Origin: Lancefieldella rimae ATCC 49626
GTDB taxonomy: Bacteria > Actinomycetota > Coriobacteriia > Coriobacteriales > Atopobiaceae
Reading direction: 5' to 3'
Assembly: GCF_000174015.1 (NCBI RefSeq)
Contig: NZ_ACFE01000001.1
Location: 1-64,000, forward strand
DNA: 64,000 nucleotides
Under the pieces are notes generated by a model, which was not told the origin of the DNA, did not search any database, and saw only the letters and a list, made by a program, of their open reading frames with translations. The position numbers and the translations under genes are program-made. The stretch's first letter is position 1. Every line of letters starts with the position of its first letter. Shown here one piece after another: positions 17,562 through 28,343 of this stretch.

Positions 17562-18740
17562 GTGGAAGATACTGCCGGAGTTTTGCAATTTAACACTCAG
17601 CCTCAAAAGAAAACGGGGCAAACGCCCGTACATACACATATGGTATTTGTCGATATTCTCAATATCGTATGCGCACTTGCCGTGGTGATGCTTCATACGT
17701 CACTGAACGTATATGTTCCCGAGCGAACACAAATCTGGTCTTTTTCACTTAAACTTCAGGCAGTTTTCATTTTTGCGGTACCCGTCTTTTTTATGATAAG
17801 CGGTATGAACTTGCTTGGATACCGTACGAAATACTCAACAAAGGAGTTCTTTTTCAAACGGGTACGTCGTGTGGGGACTGCATTTCTTTTAGGAAGTATT
17901 CTTTGCTATTGTCTGTATTGTTTCTTTCCGCATGAATTTTGGGGCACAGAGAGCTTTGTGGGAGTCTTTGGTCCCAAGGATTTTGTAAAAAGGATACTGA
18001 CAAACAACATCAACAGTACTTATTGGTTCTTTTATACCATCATATATCTCTACGTTTTGACACCCGTTCTATCACATATAGCCCCTCATAAGCGGACGCT
18101 GCAGTATGTTTTGGCTCTGACATTTTTTGTGGGTGTCCTTGTTCCGTTGGCAGAGTTTTGTGGCATGAGGCATGAGTATTTTTCCAACGTTTTTGGCTGG
18201 CCGTTTTTCGCCAGTTGGGCAACTTTTTATTATGCAGGAGGATATTATCTACATCGATTTGTGCACTTCAAGAAGGGCCTTTTGTCCCGTCCTTTTATAT
18301 GGGTTGGTATCTACGTGATAGCAACGCTTGCCATGTATGTTCTCACACTGTATGTCAACGGGTGGTATGCAGGCGCAAAATTGAGCCATGAGTACCGGAA
18401 CTTTATAGCCTCTCCCGGATCTCCTTTATGTGTGATTCAGGTCCTATCCGTCTTTTTGTTTGTCCGGTCGTTGGAGCCATGGCTTGCCAAACTTCCAGCT
18501 CTTGCAAAAAAGATATTGAAAACGGTTTCGGCTGCAGGGGTAGGAATCTACCTCATTCAAATTCCTATCATTAACTATATTTCGGTAAAGTACGATCAAG
18601 CGCTCTACGCATGGTTAAAAGACGATGCATTTATACGCGGTTTGTTCGTATTTATAGTTGCGGCAATTATGGTAGTGGCATTGCAGGGGCTCTGGAGAGC
18701 CTTAAAAAGATGTATTACGTCTCGCACCAAGAGTTTATAG
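17562..18740 (+). CDS. Membrane acyltransferase, family 3
   Basis: 392 residues with about ten membrane helices. The first helix contains VDILNIVCALAVVMLHTS, with the His typical of acyltransferase family 3 (OafA/WecH type), which move acetyl or other acyl groups onto cell-surface polysaccharides, peptidoglycan or lipids. The GTG at 17562 is chosen because TTGGAG lies six bases upstream; an open frame extends 27 codons further but would overlap the divergent gene. No surface polysaccharide cluster adjoins it, so the acceptor cannot be guessed. Confidence 0.85.
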   Translation: MEDTAGVLQFNTQPQKKTGQTPVHTHMVFVDILNIVCALAVVMLHTSLNVYVPERTQIWSFSLKLQAVFIFAVPVFFMISGMNLLGYRTKYSTKEFFFKRVRRVGTAFLLGSILCYCLYCFFPHEFWGTESFVGVFGPKDFVKRILTNNINSTYWFFYTIIYLYVLTPVLSHIAPHKRTLQYVLALTFFVGVLVPLAEFCGMRHEYFSNVFGWPFFASWATFYYAGGYYLHRFVHFKKGLLSRPFIWVGIYVIATLAMYVLTLYVNGWYAGAKLSHEYRNFIASPGSPLCVIQVLSVFLFVRSLEPWLAKLPALAKKILKTVSAAGVGIYLIQIPIINYISVKYDQALYAWLKDDAFIRGLFVFIVAAIMVVALQGLWRALKRCITSRTKSL

Positions 18741-18831
18741 CGTATACGGGTAGAGATAATTTGGTTTCCAATTTGTGTCCAGCCGATGTGGTAGCGTAGC
18801 GTAAGAGAGTCTTCATGAGAGGAATTGCGCG

Positions 18832-21800
18832 ATGGCTTTTACGCTTATAGGAACCACATCGACTTCTGTTATAAGTCTGCCGGTGAGAGAAGCGCTTTTG
18901 ACAAGCATTGAACGTTGTGGAAGAGCGGTGCTGCTTGTTGATACACTTGATACAAAAAAGACGGTACAAAAGTTGTTTGCGGCAGATCCGGTGCTTTCTT
19001 TGGGGCTTACGGTTTCAACTCTTTTTGAGTGGACGGAAGAACTTTGGAGGCTCTTTGGTAACGGACACCCTCTTATTTCAGGAGAATTGCGAAAGTTATG
19101 TATCTTTGAGGCGCTTGAGAGCTTTGAGCCTTGCGCACTTGACCCACTGAGTGTCGGTGCCGGAGTGGCTCAGGCAGTTGAGCAACTCGCCCAAGGTGAT
19201 CTTTATTGTGCTCAGAATCAAAGGACACGGTCCAATCTTACTGCGGGGGAAAAGCGAGTGCTTATCGTCTTGGATCGATATCTTGAATTGATTCATAAAC
19301 GGGGCTTTCTCGAGAAGGACGAATCATATACCCTCCTGATCTCTTTGCTGCCTCAGAGCTATTGTGAGCAGCAAAGCATTGTAGTAAGTGGAGTAGAAAA
19401 TCTGACCTTTTCTGAAAAGCAGTTTTTGTGCAATCTATCGCAGAACACAGACGTGCAACTTGTTCTTTCAACGCCTCAAAATGAAGCGGGCAACGCAAAC
19501 AGAGAACTTCTCGCCAGGCTTTCTCGTCTCTCTCATAAAGACGTTCTGTTTGTAAATGATGTGCAAGAGCCTCACGATGCTGAGGTAGAAGCGCTGCTCC
19601 ACACCATATTTTTGCCGCAACAAACAACTCTGCCCTTGAAGTCCCAAGGTAAGGTTACGTTGCTTTCTCCGGCGGGCATTCTTGCCGAGCCTGCTTTGAT
19701 AATTGAGCATATCCAAGGCCTTATCGCACAAGGGGTAAAAAGCTTTGGAATCTATGCGCCGCAGCAAAATGAAGCATGGAGGCAACTTGCACCACGTTTG
19801 GCCGCACATGGTATACCCGCAAAGACCGTCATGCGGCAAGCGGTTTCGGATAGTAGTTGTGCAAGAGCATTTCTTGGGCTTGTAAGAGCGGTTTGTAAGC
19901 TTAAGAATCTTTGTGAGGTATGGCCTGATGCATCTCAGGCAGAATTGGGCGATATGTCGTGGTGGCCCCCTCGTGAGATAGTGGACTTTTTGTTTTCACC
20001 CCTTTCTTTTGTTTCAACAGAGAAGGCGTGGGATATTGATAAAATGTGGCGAAAAAATCGTATCCTTACGCCTGATCACCTGCTGCGTTTTCTCAGGCAA
20101 GCTTCTGCTACATCGAAGGAATGTGCCGCTACCGTTGAGAGCATTTTGAATGGTCGAATAGAGAAAGCCCTGCATCGCTTATTGATAGCGTGCGATGAGC
20201 ACAGAGAAGATTTTGATGATGAGGCGTATCTTCTTATTTCAAATTCGCTCTCCGCGATTATGACGGTTGCTCAGGCTCTACATAAACTTGAGGCGAAAGC
20301 CGATATTGCTTCTGAGCAGAAGTTTTATGAAGTGGCTTGTCAGAAGAGCTTCTCGCTTTGTCTTAATAACGGAGCGGCTGAAACCGTGGGCTCAAAGGCT
20401 CCGGTTTCTGTGGAAATTCTTTCGGACAAAAGTATGCGTGAGCCCAATACGTTTGATGCAGTGATTTGCCTTGGGATGGATTCGGTAAACACTTCGCTTC
20501 CCACAAAGGATAAAGCTTCTGATTTGCTTGCAGAGAAGCTCGAAGGAGTTAGGCCCATAGCTCCGCTTGCCGAAGGGAGGCGTCGGTTGTATCGGATGCT
20601 TGCCAGTGCACGCACGTACGTCTCGCTTGCATGCGTGGCTCACAGTGAAGATTCAAACAAAACATTTGCATCAGTCGTCCTCAAAGAGCTTCTTTCTTGC
20701 TATGAGACCGCAGAAGGAGAGTTTAATCTTCCACAACTCACAAGGGGAGAAGGCCGTCTTTCCGCAAACCTTTTGTTGGGTGGGAAAACACCGGCTAAAG
20801 TGGACTCCCTTCCGTTGCGGCCAACGGGATCCATTTCTGAGACGCTTAAGCCATTTGTGATTCTGCCGTCTTATCGAGGGGTAGAGCAGCCTCAAATTCA
20901 AGAACTCTCGGCTTCACAAATAGAGTCATATCTTGAGTGCCCCTATAAGTGGTTTGTACAGCGTCGCCTTAAACTGGACAGGGTTGATGCCGGTTTTAGT
21001 GGTCTTGAGAAGGGGACATTTATCCATCGGGTGCTTGAGTTGACCCACATGCAGCTTTTACAAGAGGCGCTTGGCACATCAGATGCTCTTTCTGACGAAT
21101 ACGTGTGGCAGGCGGTTGCAACTTCTTTACCGGACTCACGCATCTCTCAAGACACGCTCGCACATGTGCGGTACGTCCTCAGCACACAATTTGACGCGCT
21201 TGCAAAAGAGCAGTTTGTTGCGCCGCAAAAAACTCAGAGGAGAACACAGCGCCTGGTTCCCCATACTGTTGCACAGCACCAGCAAATGCAGAAGTTAAGA
21301 GAAGACCTTTTTGGACTTCTCGATTTTGAAACGGATAAATTTGTAACATTTGAGCCAAGATTTTTTGAGCTGAAGTTTGGCGCGGACGGAGGATTTCCTG
21401 CTACATATGCGGGTGTCGCATTTACGGGGTCTATAGACCGTATTGATGTAAATGCCCGGGGAGAAGCCATTATCATTGATTACAAGCATAAAGCTGCACA
21501 GGCTTTGAGTTCATACGCCGTACAAAAGTCGGTTGTCGAACAAAACCCTGAAGAGGATATGCCTTCTCACGTAGAACTTCCTCGTCATGTGCAAGCCATT
21601 ATTTATGCACAAGTGGTACGCACGTATCTGAAGTCGCGAAATCTTACTTCGGTTGGTGCAATGTATCTGGGAACACATCAAAACTATGCACTGTATGGTG
21701 CGGCTCCCGAGTTGTACATCAATAAGATCTTTGGCCTTTCGGACGAACAAAAGCCATCCAAGGGTATGCTTTCCTGCGTTGCCGGGGATACGGTCGGTGC

Positions 21801-21945
21801 ATTTAATGAGTATCTTGATGCATGGGAAGACAAGATCAAGCAAGCGGTTGAGAGAATGCTCAATGGCGACATTCACGCGCATGCCCTTGATAAAGAGGCG
21901 TGTGCATATTGTCCGGTGATGAATTGTTCTGAGAGGAAACGCTAA
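18832..21945 (+). CDS. addB: AddB-like nuclease subunit of a RecBCD-type enzyme
   Basis: 1037 residues. C-terminal PD-(D/E)XK nuclease domain: CPYKWFVQRR near 702, EAIIIDYKHKA near 879 (catalytic Asp and Lys), and a terminal CAYCPVMNC that with the Cys near 702 would form the iron-sulfur cluster known in AddB. The N-terminal part is an inactive helicase-like region: at the start, where Bacillus AddB has a GKT Walker A, the sequence is LIGTTSTSVISLPV with no P-loop. With AddA it would process double-strand DNA ends for RecA-dependent repair. Its TAA shares one base with the ATG of addA. Confidence 0.88.
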   Translation: MAFTLIGTTSTSVISLPVREALLTSIERCGRAVLLVDTLDTKKTVQKLFAADPVLSLGLTVSTLFEWTEELWRLFGNGHPLISGELRKLCIFEALESFEPCALDPLSVGAGVAQAVEQLAQGDLYCAQNQRTRSNLTAGEKRVLIVLDRYLELIHKRGFLEKDESYTLLISLLPQSYCEQQSIVVSGVENLTFSEKQFLCNLSQNTDVQLVLSTPQNEAGNANRELLARLSRLSHKDVLFVNDVQEPHDAEVEALLHTIFLPQQTTLPLKSQGKVTLLSPAGILAEPALIIEHIQGLIAQGVKSFGIYAPQQNEAWRQLAPRLAAHGIPAKTVMRQAVSDSSCARAFLGLVRAVCKLKNLCEVWPDASQAELGDMSWWPPREIVDFLFSPLSFVSTEKAWDIDKMWRKNRILTPDHLLRFLRQASATSKECAATVESILNGRIEKALHRLLIACDEHREDFDDEAYLLISNSLSAIMTVAQALHKLEAKADIASEQKFYEVACQKSFSLCLNNGAAETVGSKAPVSVEILSDKSMREPNTFDAVICLGMDSVNTSLPTKDKASDLLAEKLEGVRPIAPLAEGRRRLYRMLASARTYVSLACVAHSEDSNKTFASVVLKELLSCYETAEGEFNLPQLTRGEGRLSANLLLGGKTPAKVDSLPLRPTGSISETLKPFVILPSYRGVEQPQIQELSASQIESYLECPYKWFVQRRLKLDRVDAGFSGLEKGTFIHRVLELTHMQLLQEALGTSDALSDEYVWQAVATSLPDSRISQDTLAHVRYVLSTQFDALAKEQFVAPQKTQRRTQRLVPHTVAQHQQMQKLREDLFGLLDFETDKFVTFEPRFFELKFGADGGFPATYAGVAFTGSIDRIDVNARGEAIIIDYKHKAAQALSSYAVQKSVVEQNPEEDMPSHVELPRHVQAIIYAQVVRTYLKSRNLTSVGAMYLGTHQNYALYGAAPELYINKIFGLSDEQKPSKGMLSCVAGDTVGAFNEYLDAWEDKIKQAVERMLNGDIHAHALDKEACAYCPVMNCSERKR

Positions 21946-24900
21946 TGACTCTTGATTTTCATTCATATACTCCCGGACAAAAGCAGGCCATTCAGACTTT
22001 GGACAAGCCTCTTTTTGTGGCAGCCGGTGCGGGATCGGGCAAAACATTTACTCTCACAAAACGTGTTGTTTGGGCACTGAGCAAGGGCTCGGGTACAGAC
22101 GGAGGCGCGTATCTTGATTCGCTTGATCAAGCGCTTATCATTACTTTTACAAACGAGGCGGCCAAAGAAATTAAGGAACGCGTGAGAAGCGCGCTTGAGG
22201 AAGAAGGCCTTTTTGATCAAGCTCTTAACGTGGATTCTGCGTGGATCAGCACCATTCACAGCATGTGCGCTCGCATACTCCGCTCACACGCGTTTGATCT
22301 TGGTATCGACCCCGATTTTATCGTTTTGGATGAGCATAGACGCAATGAGCTCTTGCAGGAGTCTCTTGAGGAAGTTTTATCTTCATTGCGGGAAACCGAT
22401 GAATACAAAGGGTTCTTCTCGGTATTTGATTTAAAAGATACGGCTTCCGCAAGCCATGGTGGTGCGCAAAACGGCAGCCAAAAGCTTGATAGCATTATCG
22501 AACAGCTTGCCACCTCGGCACTTTCAGCTCCTTATGAGTTTGAGTCAATTGAGCTTGCAATAGAAAAGGATGGAGCCGTTCCCGATATATACCAAGAACT
22601 CAAAAGGCTGCATTTTCAAATGAGAGAGCTTCTCATGCATGTAGCAGAGATAGATGATGAGACGGCAGTGAACATCATCACTCGGCAAGAAGAAAAAGTT
22701 GCGGCATATCTTGCAAATCACACAAAACAGGATGTGCAGCCTTCCGAGATAGCAGACCTCTTTGAAAAAATCCCACGGCTTCATTGTGGGAAGGAAACAA
22801 AAAAGCTTGCAGCGGATATACAGTCAGATTGCGAGGATCTTCAGAAAACCTGCAGAATGCTCGATATAAACCGCTATGCTCCACAACTTATTAAGGTAAC
22901 AAAGTTTGTGGTGGAACGGTTTTCGGAAAAGAAGAGAGAAGCCCGAGGACTTGACAATAATGACCTGCTTCATGAGGTAGCGCGTGCATTTGAAGATCAT
23001 CCGGAGCTTGCAGGTGAATATTCAAGTAAGTTTAAGCTCGTTATGGTAGATGAGTTTCAAGATACCAATGAGCAGCAAGTTCGGATGATTAAGCGTCTTG
23101 CCGGTGAAGATGCGCGGTTTTTAACTACGGTAGGTGATGCTCAACAGTCTATTTATGGATTTAGGGAAGCCGACGTAGAGGTATTTTTTGAACGGCAAAA
23201 AGAAATACCCGAAGAAAACAGACCGCTGCTCATTGATAATTTCCGCAGCCATGATGACATTCTTCGCTTTGTGAAAGCTGTTTGTGGTGCCGAGGGCATG
23301 ATACCTGATTTTATGGACCTTAAGGCAAGCAGGCGGGAAAGCTCAGGTCCATTGCAAAACAACATTCCCCGTGTGATGGTTGAGCTTACCGCCGTAGAGA
23401 AAAAAGGAAACAAACGCGCTGCAAAAGCGGATGTCTATCAGCGTGTTGCGGCAGAGCAGCTTGCCGATAGGATAGCCCGGATCATTTCCGAGGGTGTCTT
23501 TCAGGCAAAAGACATTGCTATTTTGATGACCAGCGTAAAAGATGCGAGTTTGTATATTGAGGCCCTCAGGCAGCGTGGGATTGAAAGCGTACTTTCGGGT
23601 GGTACGGGTTTTGGACAGCTTCCGGAAGTGCAGACCATCGCCGCACTCTTGAGTGCCCTTGCTGATATTCATGACACCGAGCAAGGATTGTTCCCGGTGC
23701 TTACAAGTGGGATGTTTTCTTTGGAAGCATCGGACTTTGTACTCCTTTCGACGGATCTTACAAAAAGAGAAGGATTCGTTTTCAAACGACCGATTGAAGG
23801 CGGTCTGCTTACGCAGGAATTTAGTGGGGACCATCAGCCAAGTTGTCGCTTGAAGCGCGCTCTTACCATTCTTAACCAAGCAAAAAGAGACATTGCGGTA
23901 AAAGACGTTGCAACGGTTATACAGCAGGTGATAAAAGCATCCGGTTGGATTGAGCGCCTTGAGACGGGAGATGCACAAGAGCGCTCACAGGCCGCTAATA
24001 TCCTTGCTGCTATTCGTCGTGTTAGAGAGCTTGAGAGAGATCTTGGAGTTGGCCCTTCACAACTTTCGGTGGCATTTAAACACTGGCTTAAAGTTACAAA
24101 AGCCGCACCCGTGGTACTCAACGATGAGAGACAGGATGCAGTCAAAATTCAGACTATCCATGCATCTAAAGGCAAGGAATATAAGGTCGTTGCCGTAGTT
24201 GGCGCGCTTAAAGATTTAGATCAAAGGGCCCCCAGTACAAAGCGCTGTCTTATTGGTCGAGTAGACGCCAAGCGCATCGTAGCCTTAAAACCACCTCGGA
24301 CAGAGTTGCGAGGCGATAAGATTCCGGAGGATATCTCTCAGTGTAAAACCATATGTGATTGGCGCTTGTACCTGGATGAGACACAAAATGCTGCCGCACA
24401 GGCTGAAGCAATACGGCTTTTATATGTGGGTCTTACACGCGCTCGTGAAATGGTTATTCTTACTGCAACGGCAATCCAACAAAAAGCAGCAGGTTTTAGC
24501 CCGAAGCTTACAAAAGCAGTAATAAGTTCCATTCTGAAAGAAGACAGCCTGCCTCGTGCAGGAGAGTCGCCCTTTGAATATGGCGGTTCACAGGCAGGAG
24601 TGTGTAGAACACTGTACGTGCGCTTTTCTGAACAAGCGGATGGCTATGCTCTTGATGGCGTCGATCTTGATCAAACGCGTACCATGTCTGATGCGCAAGA
24701 AAACCAAGCCGGTTTGACCTTTGATCTTTATGCACCGGAGACATCGGTACCTCAAGCAAAAAAAGAGACAAACTATCAAGAGTTTTATAGCTATTCATCA
24801 CTACACCAGCAGATAAATGACAAATTCCAAGAGGTATCAGAGCAACAGGAGACGCTCCAAGGAAAAGAAGCTTCACAAGATGGGGGAGCTGAAGGCGAGA

Positions 24901-25454
24901 CTTCGGCAACCAGCTTTGGATCTACCTTCCATGAACTTGCTCAGTACATGGTTGAGGCAGATGCCTATCCTGAACGTTCAACCATTGAGCGTATTGCCAT
25001 CCAAAATCATGTTCAAAAATCTCTTATGAGCCGTTTGGAATCAGCGTTGACGCTTTGGAACAACTCTGATGTAAGGGCGGAAGCAAGAAAATATGCTTGC
25101 GTCTGTGCCGAGATGCCATTTTGCCTTGAGCAGGTATACGGAGACAAGAAATACCTTAACGGCGCAATCGACCTTCTCGCCACAAACCCCAAAAGCACCG
25201 AGGCATTTGTGGTTGACTACAAAACAGGCGATAAGAATCTCACGCCGGAAGAGATTATCGAGTCTCACAGAATGCAGGCAAACTTTTATGCCTTCGTACT
25301 TATGCAGCGTGGATACACCAAGGTAACATGCGCGTTTGTGTGCGTGGAAGTTCCCGATTCCGCAGACGAAAAACAGCCGTTTGTGGCACGATATAGCTTT
25401 GATGAACACAGGAAACCTACGCTTTTAGGCTGGGAAGTGAGAGAGCACGTATGA
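21945..25454 (+). CDS. addA: AddA helicase-nuclease subunit
   Basis: 1169 residues. UvrD-family helicase: Walker A AAGAGSGKT (26-34), DEFQDT (motif II, ~368), GDAQQSIYGFR (motif III), IHASKGKEYKVV (motif V) and LLYVGLTRARE (motif VI). A second nuclease domain at the end carries AFVVDYKTGD (~1088). In AddAB this subunit supplies the single motor and cuts one strand, while AddB cuts the other and reads the Chi signal. It is coupled to addB (1-base overlap) and priA (4-base overlap). No copy of the octamer GCGAGAAG lies in its first ~3.2 kb. Confidence 0.93.
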   Translation: MTLDFHSYTPGQKQAIQTLDKPLFVAAGAGSGKTFTLTKRVVWALSKGSGTDGGAYLDSLDQALIITFTNEAAKEIKERVRSALEEEGLFDQALNVDSAWISTIHSMCARILRSHAFDLGIDPDFIVLDEHRRNELLQESLEEVLSSLRETDEYKGFFSVFDLKDTASASHGGAQNGSQKLDSIIEQLATSALSAPYEFESIELAIEKDGAVPDIYQELKRLHFQMRELLMHVAEIDDETAVNIITRQEEKVAAYLANHTKQDVQPSEIADLFEKIPRLHCGKETKKLAADIQSDCEDLQKTCRMLDINRYAPQLIKVTKFVVERFSEKKREARGLDNNDLLHEVARAFEDHPELAGEYSSKFKLVMVDEFQDTNEQQVRMIKRLAGEDARFLTTVGDAQQSIYGFREADVEVFFERQKEIPEENRPLLIDNFRSHDDILRFVKAVCGAEGMIPDFMDLKASRRESSGPLQNNIPRVMVELTAVEKKGNKRAAKADVYQRVAAEQLADRIARIISEGVFQAKDIAILMTSVKDASLYIEALRQRGIESVLSGGTGFGQLPEVQTIAALLSALADIHDTEQGLFPVLTSGMFSLEASDFVLLSTDLTKREGFVFKRPIEGGLLTQEFSGDHQPSCRLKRALTILNQAKRDIAVKDVATVIQQVIKASGWIERLETGDAQERSQAANILAAIRRVRELERDLGVGPSQLSVAFKHWLKVTKAAPVVLNDERQDAVKIQTIHASKGKEYKVVAVVGALKDLDQRAPSTKRCLIGRVDAKRIVALKPPRTELRGDKIPEDISQCKTICDWRLYLDETQNAAAQAEAIRLLYVGLTRAREMVILTATAIQQKAAGFSPKLTKAVISSILKEDSLPRAGESPFEYGGSQAGVCRTLYVRFSEQADGYALDGVDLDQTRTMSDAQENQAGLTFDLYAPETSVPQAKKETNYQEFYSYSSLHQQINDKFQEVSEQQETLQGKEASQDGGAEGETSATSFGSTFHELAQYMVEADAYPERSTIERIAIQNHVQKSLMSRLESALTLWNNSDVRAEARKYACVCAEMPFCLEQVYGDKKYLNGAIDLLATNPKSTEAFVVDYKTGDKNLTPEEIIESHRMQANFYAFVLMQRGYTKVTCAFVCVEVPDSADEKQPFVARYSFDEHRKPTLLGWEVREHV

Positions 25455-27757
25455 GCTTTGCACAGGTAGCCTTAGACATTCCTACGCGTGCTTTACCGGG
25501 TGCGTATGATTATGCGATACCACCTGAGCTTCTTGATAAAGTAACCGTAGGAACAACGGTATACGTGCCGTTTTCCCATCGGTGGGTGGTTGGGTATGTT
25601 GTTTCAATCTCCAAGTCACCCAAGGCGTCGATTGATCTGGCAAAAATTCTCCCTATTGCACAGGTGCTTGCCGATGCTGCATTCGATGAGATTTCTGCTC
25701 GTGTGGCACGCTGGATGGCCTCGGAGTATGCCTGTTCGCTCACTGATGCGATAAGACCGTTTCTCGCTCCGGGGCAACGCGTTAAGGTGCGCCGTACGCA
25801 GGACGGGTCTTCCTGGGAGTTAATAAACGAGAAATCAGGTCCTGTCGATGAGCGTTGGGTCATGTTGACACCCAAAGGCCAAGAATTTACTCCCGCAAAG
25901 CACGCTTCAAAACAGCGGCTTATAGTGCAGGCGCTTTTTGGAGCTCCGCAGCGAATGTCAGAGCTTTCCGCTACCATTCCGGGGGCACGGTCGGCAATTA
26001 CGGCGCTGGAGAAGCGAGGTGTCGTTTCCGTAGAGGTCAAACGTCAGATTCGAGGTATGGATACACCTACCACGCTTTCAAGTGCAACGGCGCAAAAACC
26101 GGCGCACCTCACAGATGGTCAAGCACGTGCGCTTCTCGCCATCTCAAAGGCCACCGCTTCGGCAAACGGTGACGTGGTTCTTGTTGACGGAGTAACGGGA
26201 TCCGGCAAGACAGAGGTATATCTTGCTGCCATAGAAGAGGTGCTCGCTAAAGGAAAAGGCGCCATCGTTTTGGTTCCCGAAATCTCCTTGACAGCGCAAA
26301 CGGTCGGTCGATTTCGATCTCGCTTCGGTGATGACGTGGCGGTGCTTCATTCACGCCTGTCTGCGGGCGAGCGCTTTGACCAATGGGATTTGGTACGTCA
26401 GGGGTCGGCTCATGTGGTAGTCGGTGCCCGCTCGGCGCTGTTTGCACCGCTCAAAAACCCCGGTCTTATCATTATCGACGAGGAACATGAGGCCTCCTAC
26501 AAACAGGACTCGCTGCCGCGCTATCACGCTCGAGAGGTTGCTGCGCATATGGCACGTCTGCGCGGGTGCGCCTTGGTTTTGGGATCCGCGACGCCTTCGC
26601 TGGAAAGTCTTATTCGCTGTCATCAAAAGAGTTGGGGCAAAGCTTCATGGGTGCGGGTGTCGATGCCAGAGCGGCCGGGAGATGCGGTGTTACCTGAAGT
26701 TGTGATTGTTGATATGGCGGCACAGTTTAGAGACGGCTGCCGGTCGATCTTCTCGGCACCGCTTGTTCGTGCTCTTGAAGAAACGGTTCAGCGTGGCGAG
26801 AAGGCCGTGCTTTTGCTAAATCGCCGGGGATTCGCAAATTTTTTGATGTGTCGCGAGTGCGGATGCGTGCCCGAATGCCCGCATTGTTCGACATCGCTTA
26901 CCTATCATGAGCGTACCTGTGAGCTTGTCTGCCATACGTGTGGCCGGCGCTGGTCGGTGCGTGCGTATCCAAACCCGGCAACAAAATGTCCCAATTGCGG
27001 CAGCCGCTACATGGGTGCTTTTGGTGTGGGCACTCAGCGGGTTGAGGATGAGCTGCGTATGCTTTTGCCCGAAGGCGTTGAGATAATTCGAATGGATGCG
27101 GATACCACCTCTACGAAAGGTGCCCATCAGAAGCTTCTTGAGCGTTTTGATGCGGCGGATTCTGCGGTGCTTATCGGTACGCAGATGATCGCAAAAGGAC
27201 TCGATTTTCCTGAGGTTACTCTTGTTGGTGTCATCAATGCGGATACCATGTTAAAGCTTCCGGATTTTAGAGCTGCAGAGCGTACATACGATCTCTTGGA
27301 ACAAGTTTCGGGAAGAGCGGGCAGGGGAGACAAAGTGGGAAAAGTTATCATACAAACCTATTGGCCAACGCATCCTGCAATTGCGTCCGTTGAAACGCAC
27401 AATCGCAACATCTTTCTTTCGGAAGAGGTTACAGAAAGAAAGGAAGCGTACTATCCGCCGTACTCACGTCTTGCAAATGTTATTTTCTGGGGCAGGTCAG
27501 AGCGTGATGTGTGCGCATCTGTAAATGAGCTGACAGAAGCTTTGCATGAGATGGTAGGTGAAAAAGAAGGCTGGGAAATCCTTGGTCCTGCCGATTGTGT
27601 TAAGGCAAAAGTCAAAGACAAATATCGTCGGCATGTGCTTGTAAAAGCACCGACGGAGGAAAATATAGGCGATTTTATATCTCAGTGTGCCGCAAAGCTC
27701 ACCAAGCGAATGGGTATCAGCATGACAATAGATGTTGATGCCTATGACATGATGTAG
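25451..27757 (+). CDS. priA: Primosomal protein N' (PriA helicase)
   Basis: 768 residues. Restarts collapsed replication forks by remodelling them and loading the primosome. The N-terminal DNA-binding region (1-200) is followed by a superfamily 2 helicase: Walker A GVTGSGKTEVYL (~246), DEEHE box (~340), and between the helicase lobes a zinc-binding insert with four CxxC pairs (CRECG, CPHC, CHTC, CPNCG; about 470-520). The C-terminal motif VSGRAGRGDKVG is also present. Overlaps addA by four bases, linking end processing and replication restart in one transcript. Confidence 0.96.
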   Translation: MSFAQVALDIPTRALPGAYDYAIPPELLDKVTVGTTVYVPFSHRWVVGYVVSISKSPKASIDLAKILPIAQVLADAAFDEISARVARWMASEYACSLTDAIRPFLAPGQRVKVRRTQDGSSWELINEKSGPVDERWVMLTPKGQEFTPAKHASKQRLIVQALFGAPQRMSELSATIPGARSAITALEKRGVVSVEVKRQIRGMDTPTTLSSATAQKPAHLTDGQARALLAISKATASANGDVVLVDGVTGSGKTEVYLAAIEEVLAKGKGAIVLVPEISLTAQTVGRFRSRFGDDVAVLHSRLSAGERFDQWDLVRQGSAHVVVGARSALFAPLKNPGLIIIDEEHEASYKQDSLPRYHAREVAAHMARLRGCALVLGSATPSLESLIRCHQKSWGKASWVRVSMPERPGDAVLPEVVIVDMAAQFRDGCRSIFSAPLVRALEETVQRGEKAVLLLNRRGFANFLMCRECGCVPECPHCSTSLTYHERTCELVCHTCGRRWSVRAYPNPATKCPNCGSRYMGAFGVGTQRVEDELRMLLPEGVEIIRMDADTTSTKGAHQKLLERFDAADSAVLIGTQMIAKGLDFPEVTLVGVINADTMLKLPDFRAAERTYDLLEQVSGRAGRGDKVGKVIIQTYWPTHPAIASVETHNRNIFLSEEVTERKEAYYPPYSRLANVIFWGRSERDVCASVNELTEALHEMVGEKEGWEILGPADCVKAKVKDKYRRHVLVKAPTEENIGDFISQCAAKLTKRMGISMTIDVDAYDMM

Positions 27758-27780
27758 ATATCACAGCCGAAAGGATTGTT

Positions 27781-28332
27781 ATGAAATTGCTCGATGAGAT
27801 TGTTCTTTGGCCTGATGAAAGGCTTACCGATACCTGTGAGGAGATATCTGAGATCACCGATGAAATCCGCGATATAGCCAAGCGTATGTTGCAGGATATG
27901 TATGCAACCGATGGAGTGGGTTTGGCGGCACCACAAATAGGCATTTTGAAGCGCATGGTTGTGATTGACGTTGACTATCCGGACGGGCAGAAAAATCCGT
28001 TTGTGCTTATCAATCCGGAAGTAATCACGGCTGACGGTGAGCCGAGAACATACAATGAAGGTTGTCTTTCATTTCCGGGTATTACCGTTCCGGTAACCCG
28101 TCCAAGCCATGTTGTTGTACATGCGCAAAATTTAGACGGCGATCTCATGCAGTATGAGGCAGAAGGAGACCTTTTTGCAGTCTGTCTTCAGCATGAGATA
28201 GACCACATAAACGGGATTACCATGCCGGATCACCTTGGGCCAACGGCTCGCATGGAAGTCTTGCAACGCTACCATGAGGCTTTGGCGGCAGGTGCAAAGC
28301 CTGGAGAGACCTCGTTTGATGAGGATGAATAA
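27781..28332 (+). CDS. def: Peptide deformylase
   Basis: 183 residues. Removes the formyl group from the N-terminal methionine of new proteins. All three metal-site motifs are present: GVGLAAPQIG, EGCLSFPG (Cys ligand) and QHEIDHING (two His ligands and catalytic Glu). Ribosome site AAAGGA close to the ATG. It lies just before fmt, the enzyme that adds the formyl group, a very common pair. Confidence 0.97.
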   Translation: MKLLDEIVLWPDERLTDTCEEISEITDEIRDIAKRMLQDMYATDGVGLAAPQIGILKRMVVIDVDYPDGQKNPFVLINPEVITADGEPRTYNEGCLSFPGITVPVTRPSHVVVHAQNLDGDLMQYEAEGDLFAVCLQHEIDHINGITMPDHLGPTARMEVLQRYHEALAAGAKPGETSFDEDE

Positions 28333-28343
28333 GGAGCGATATC

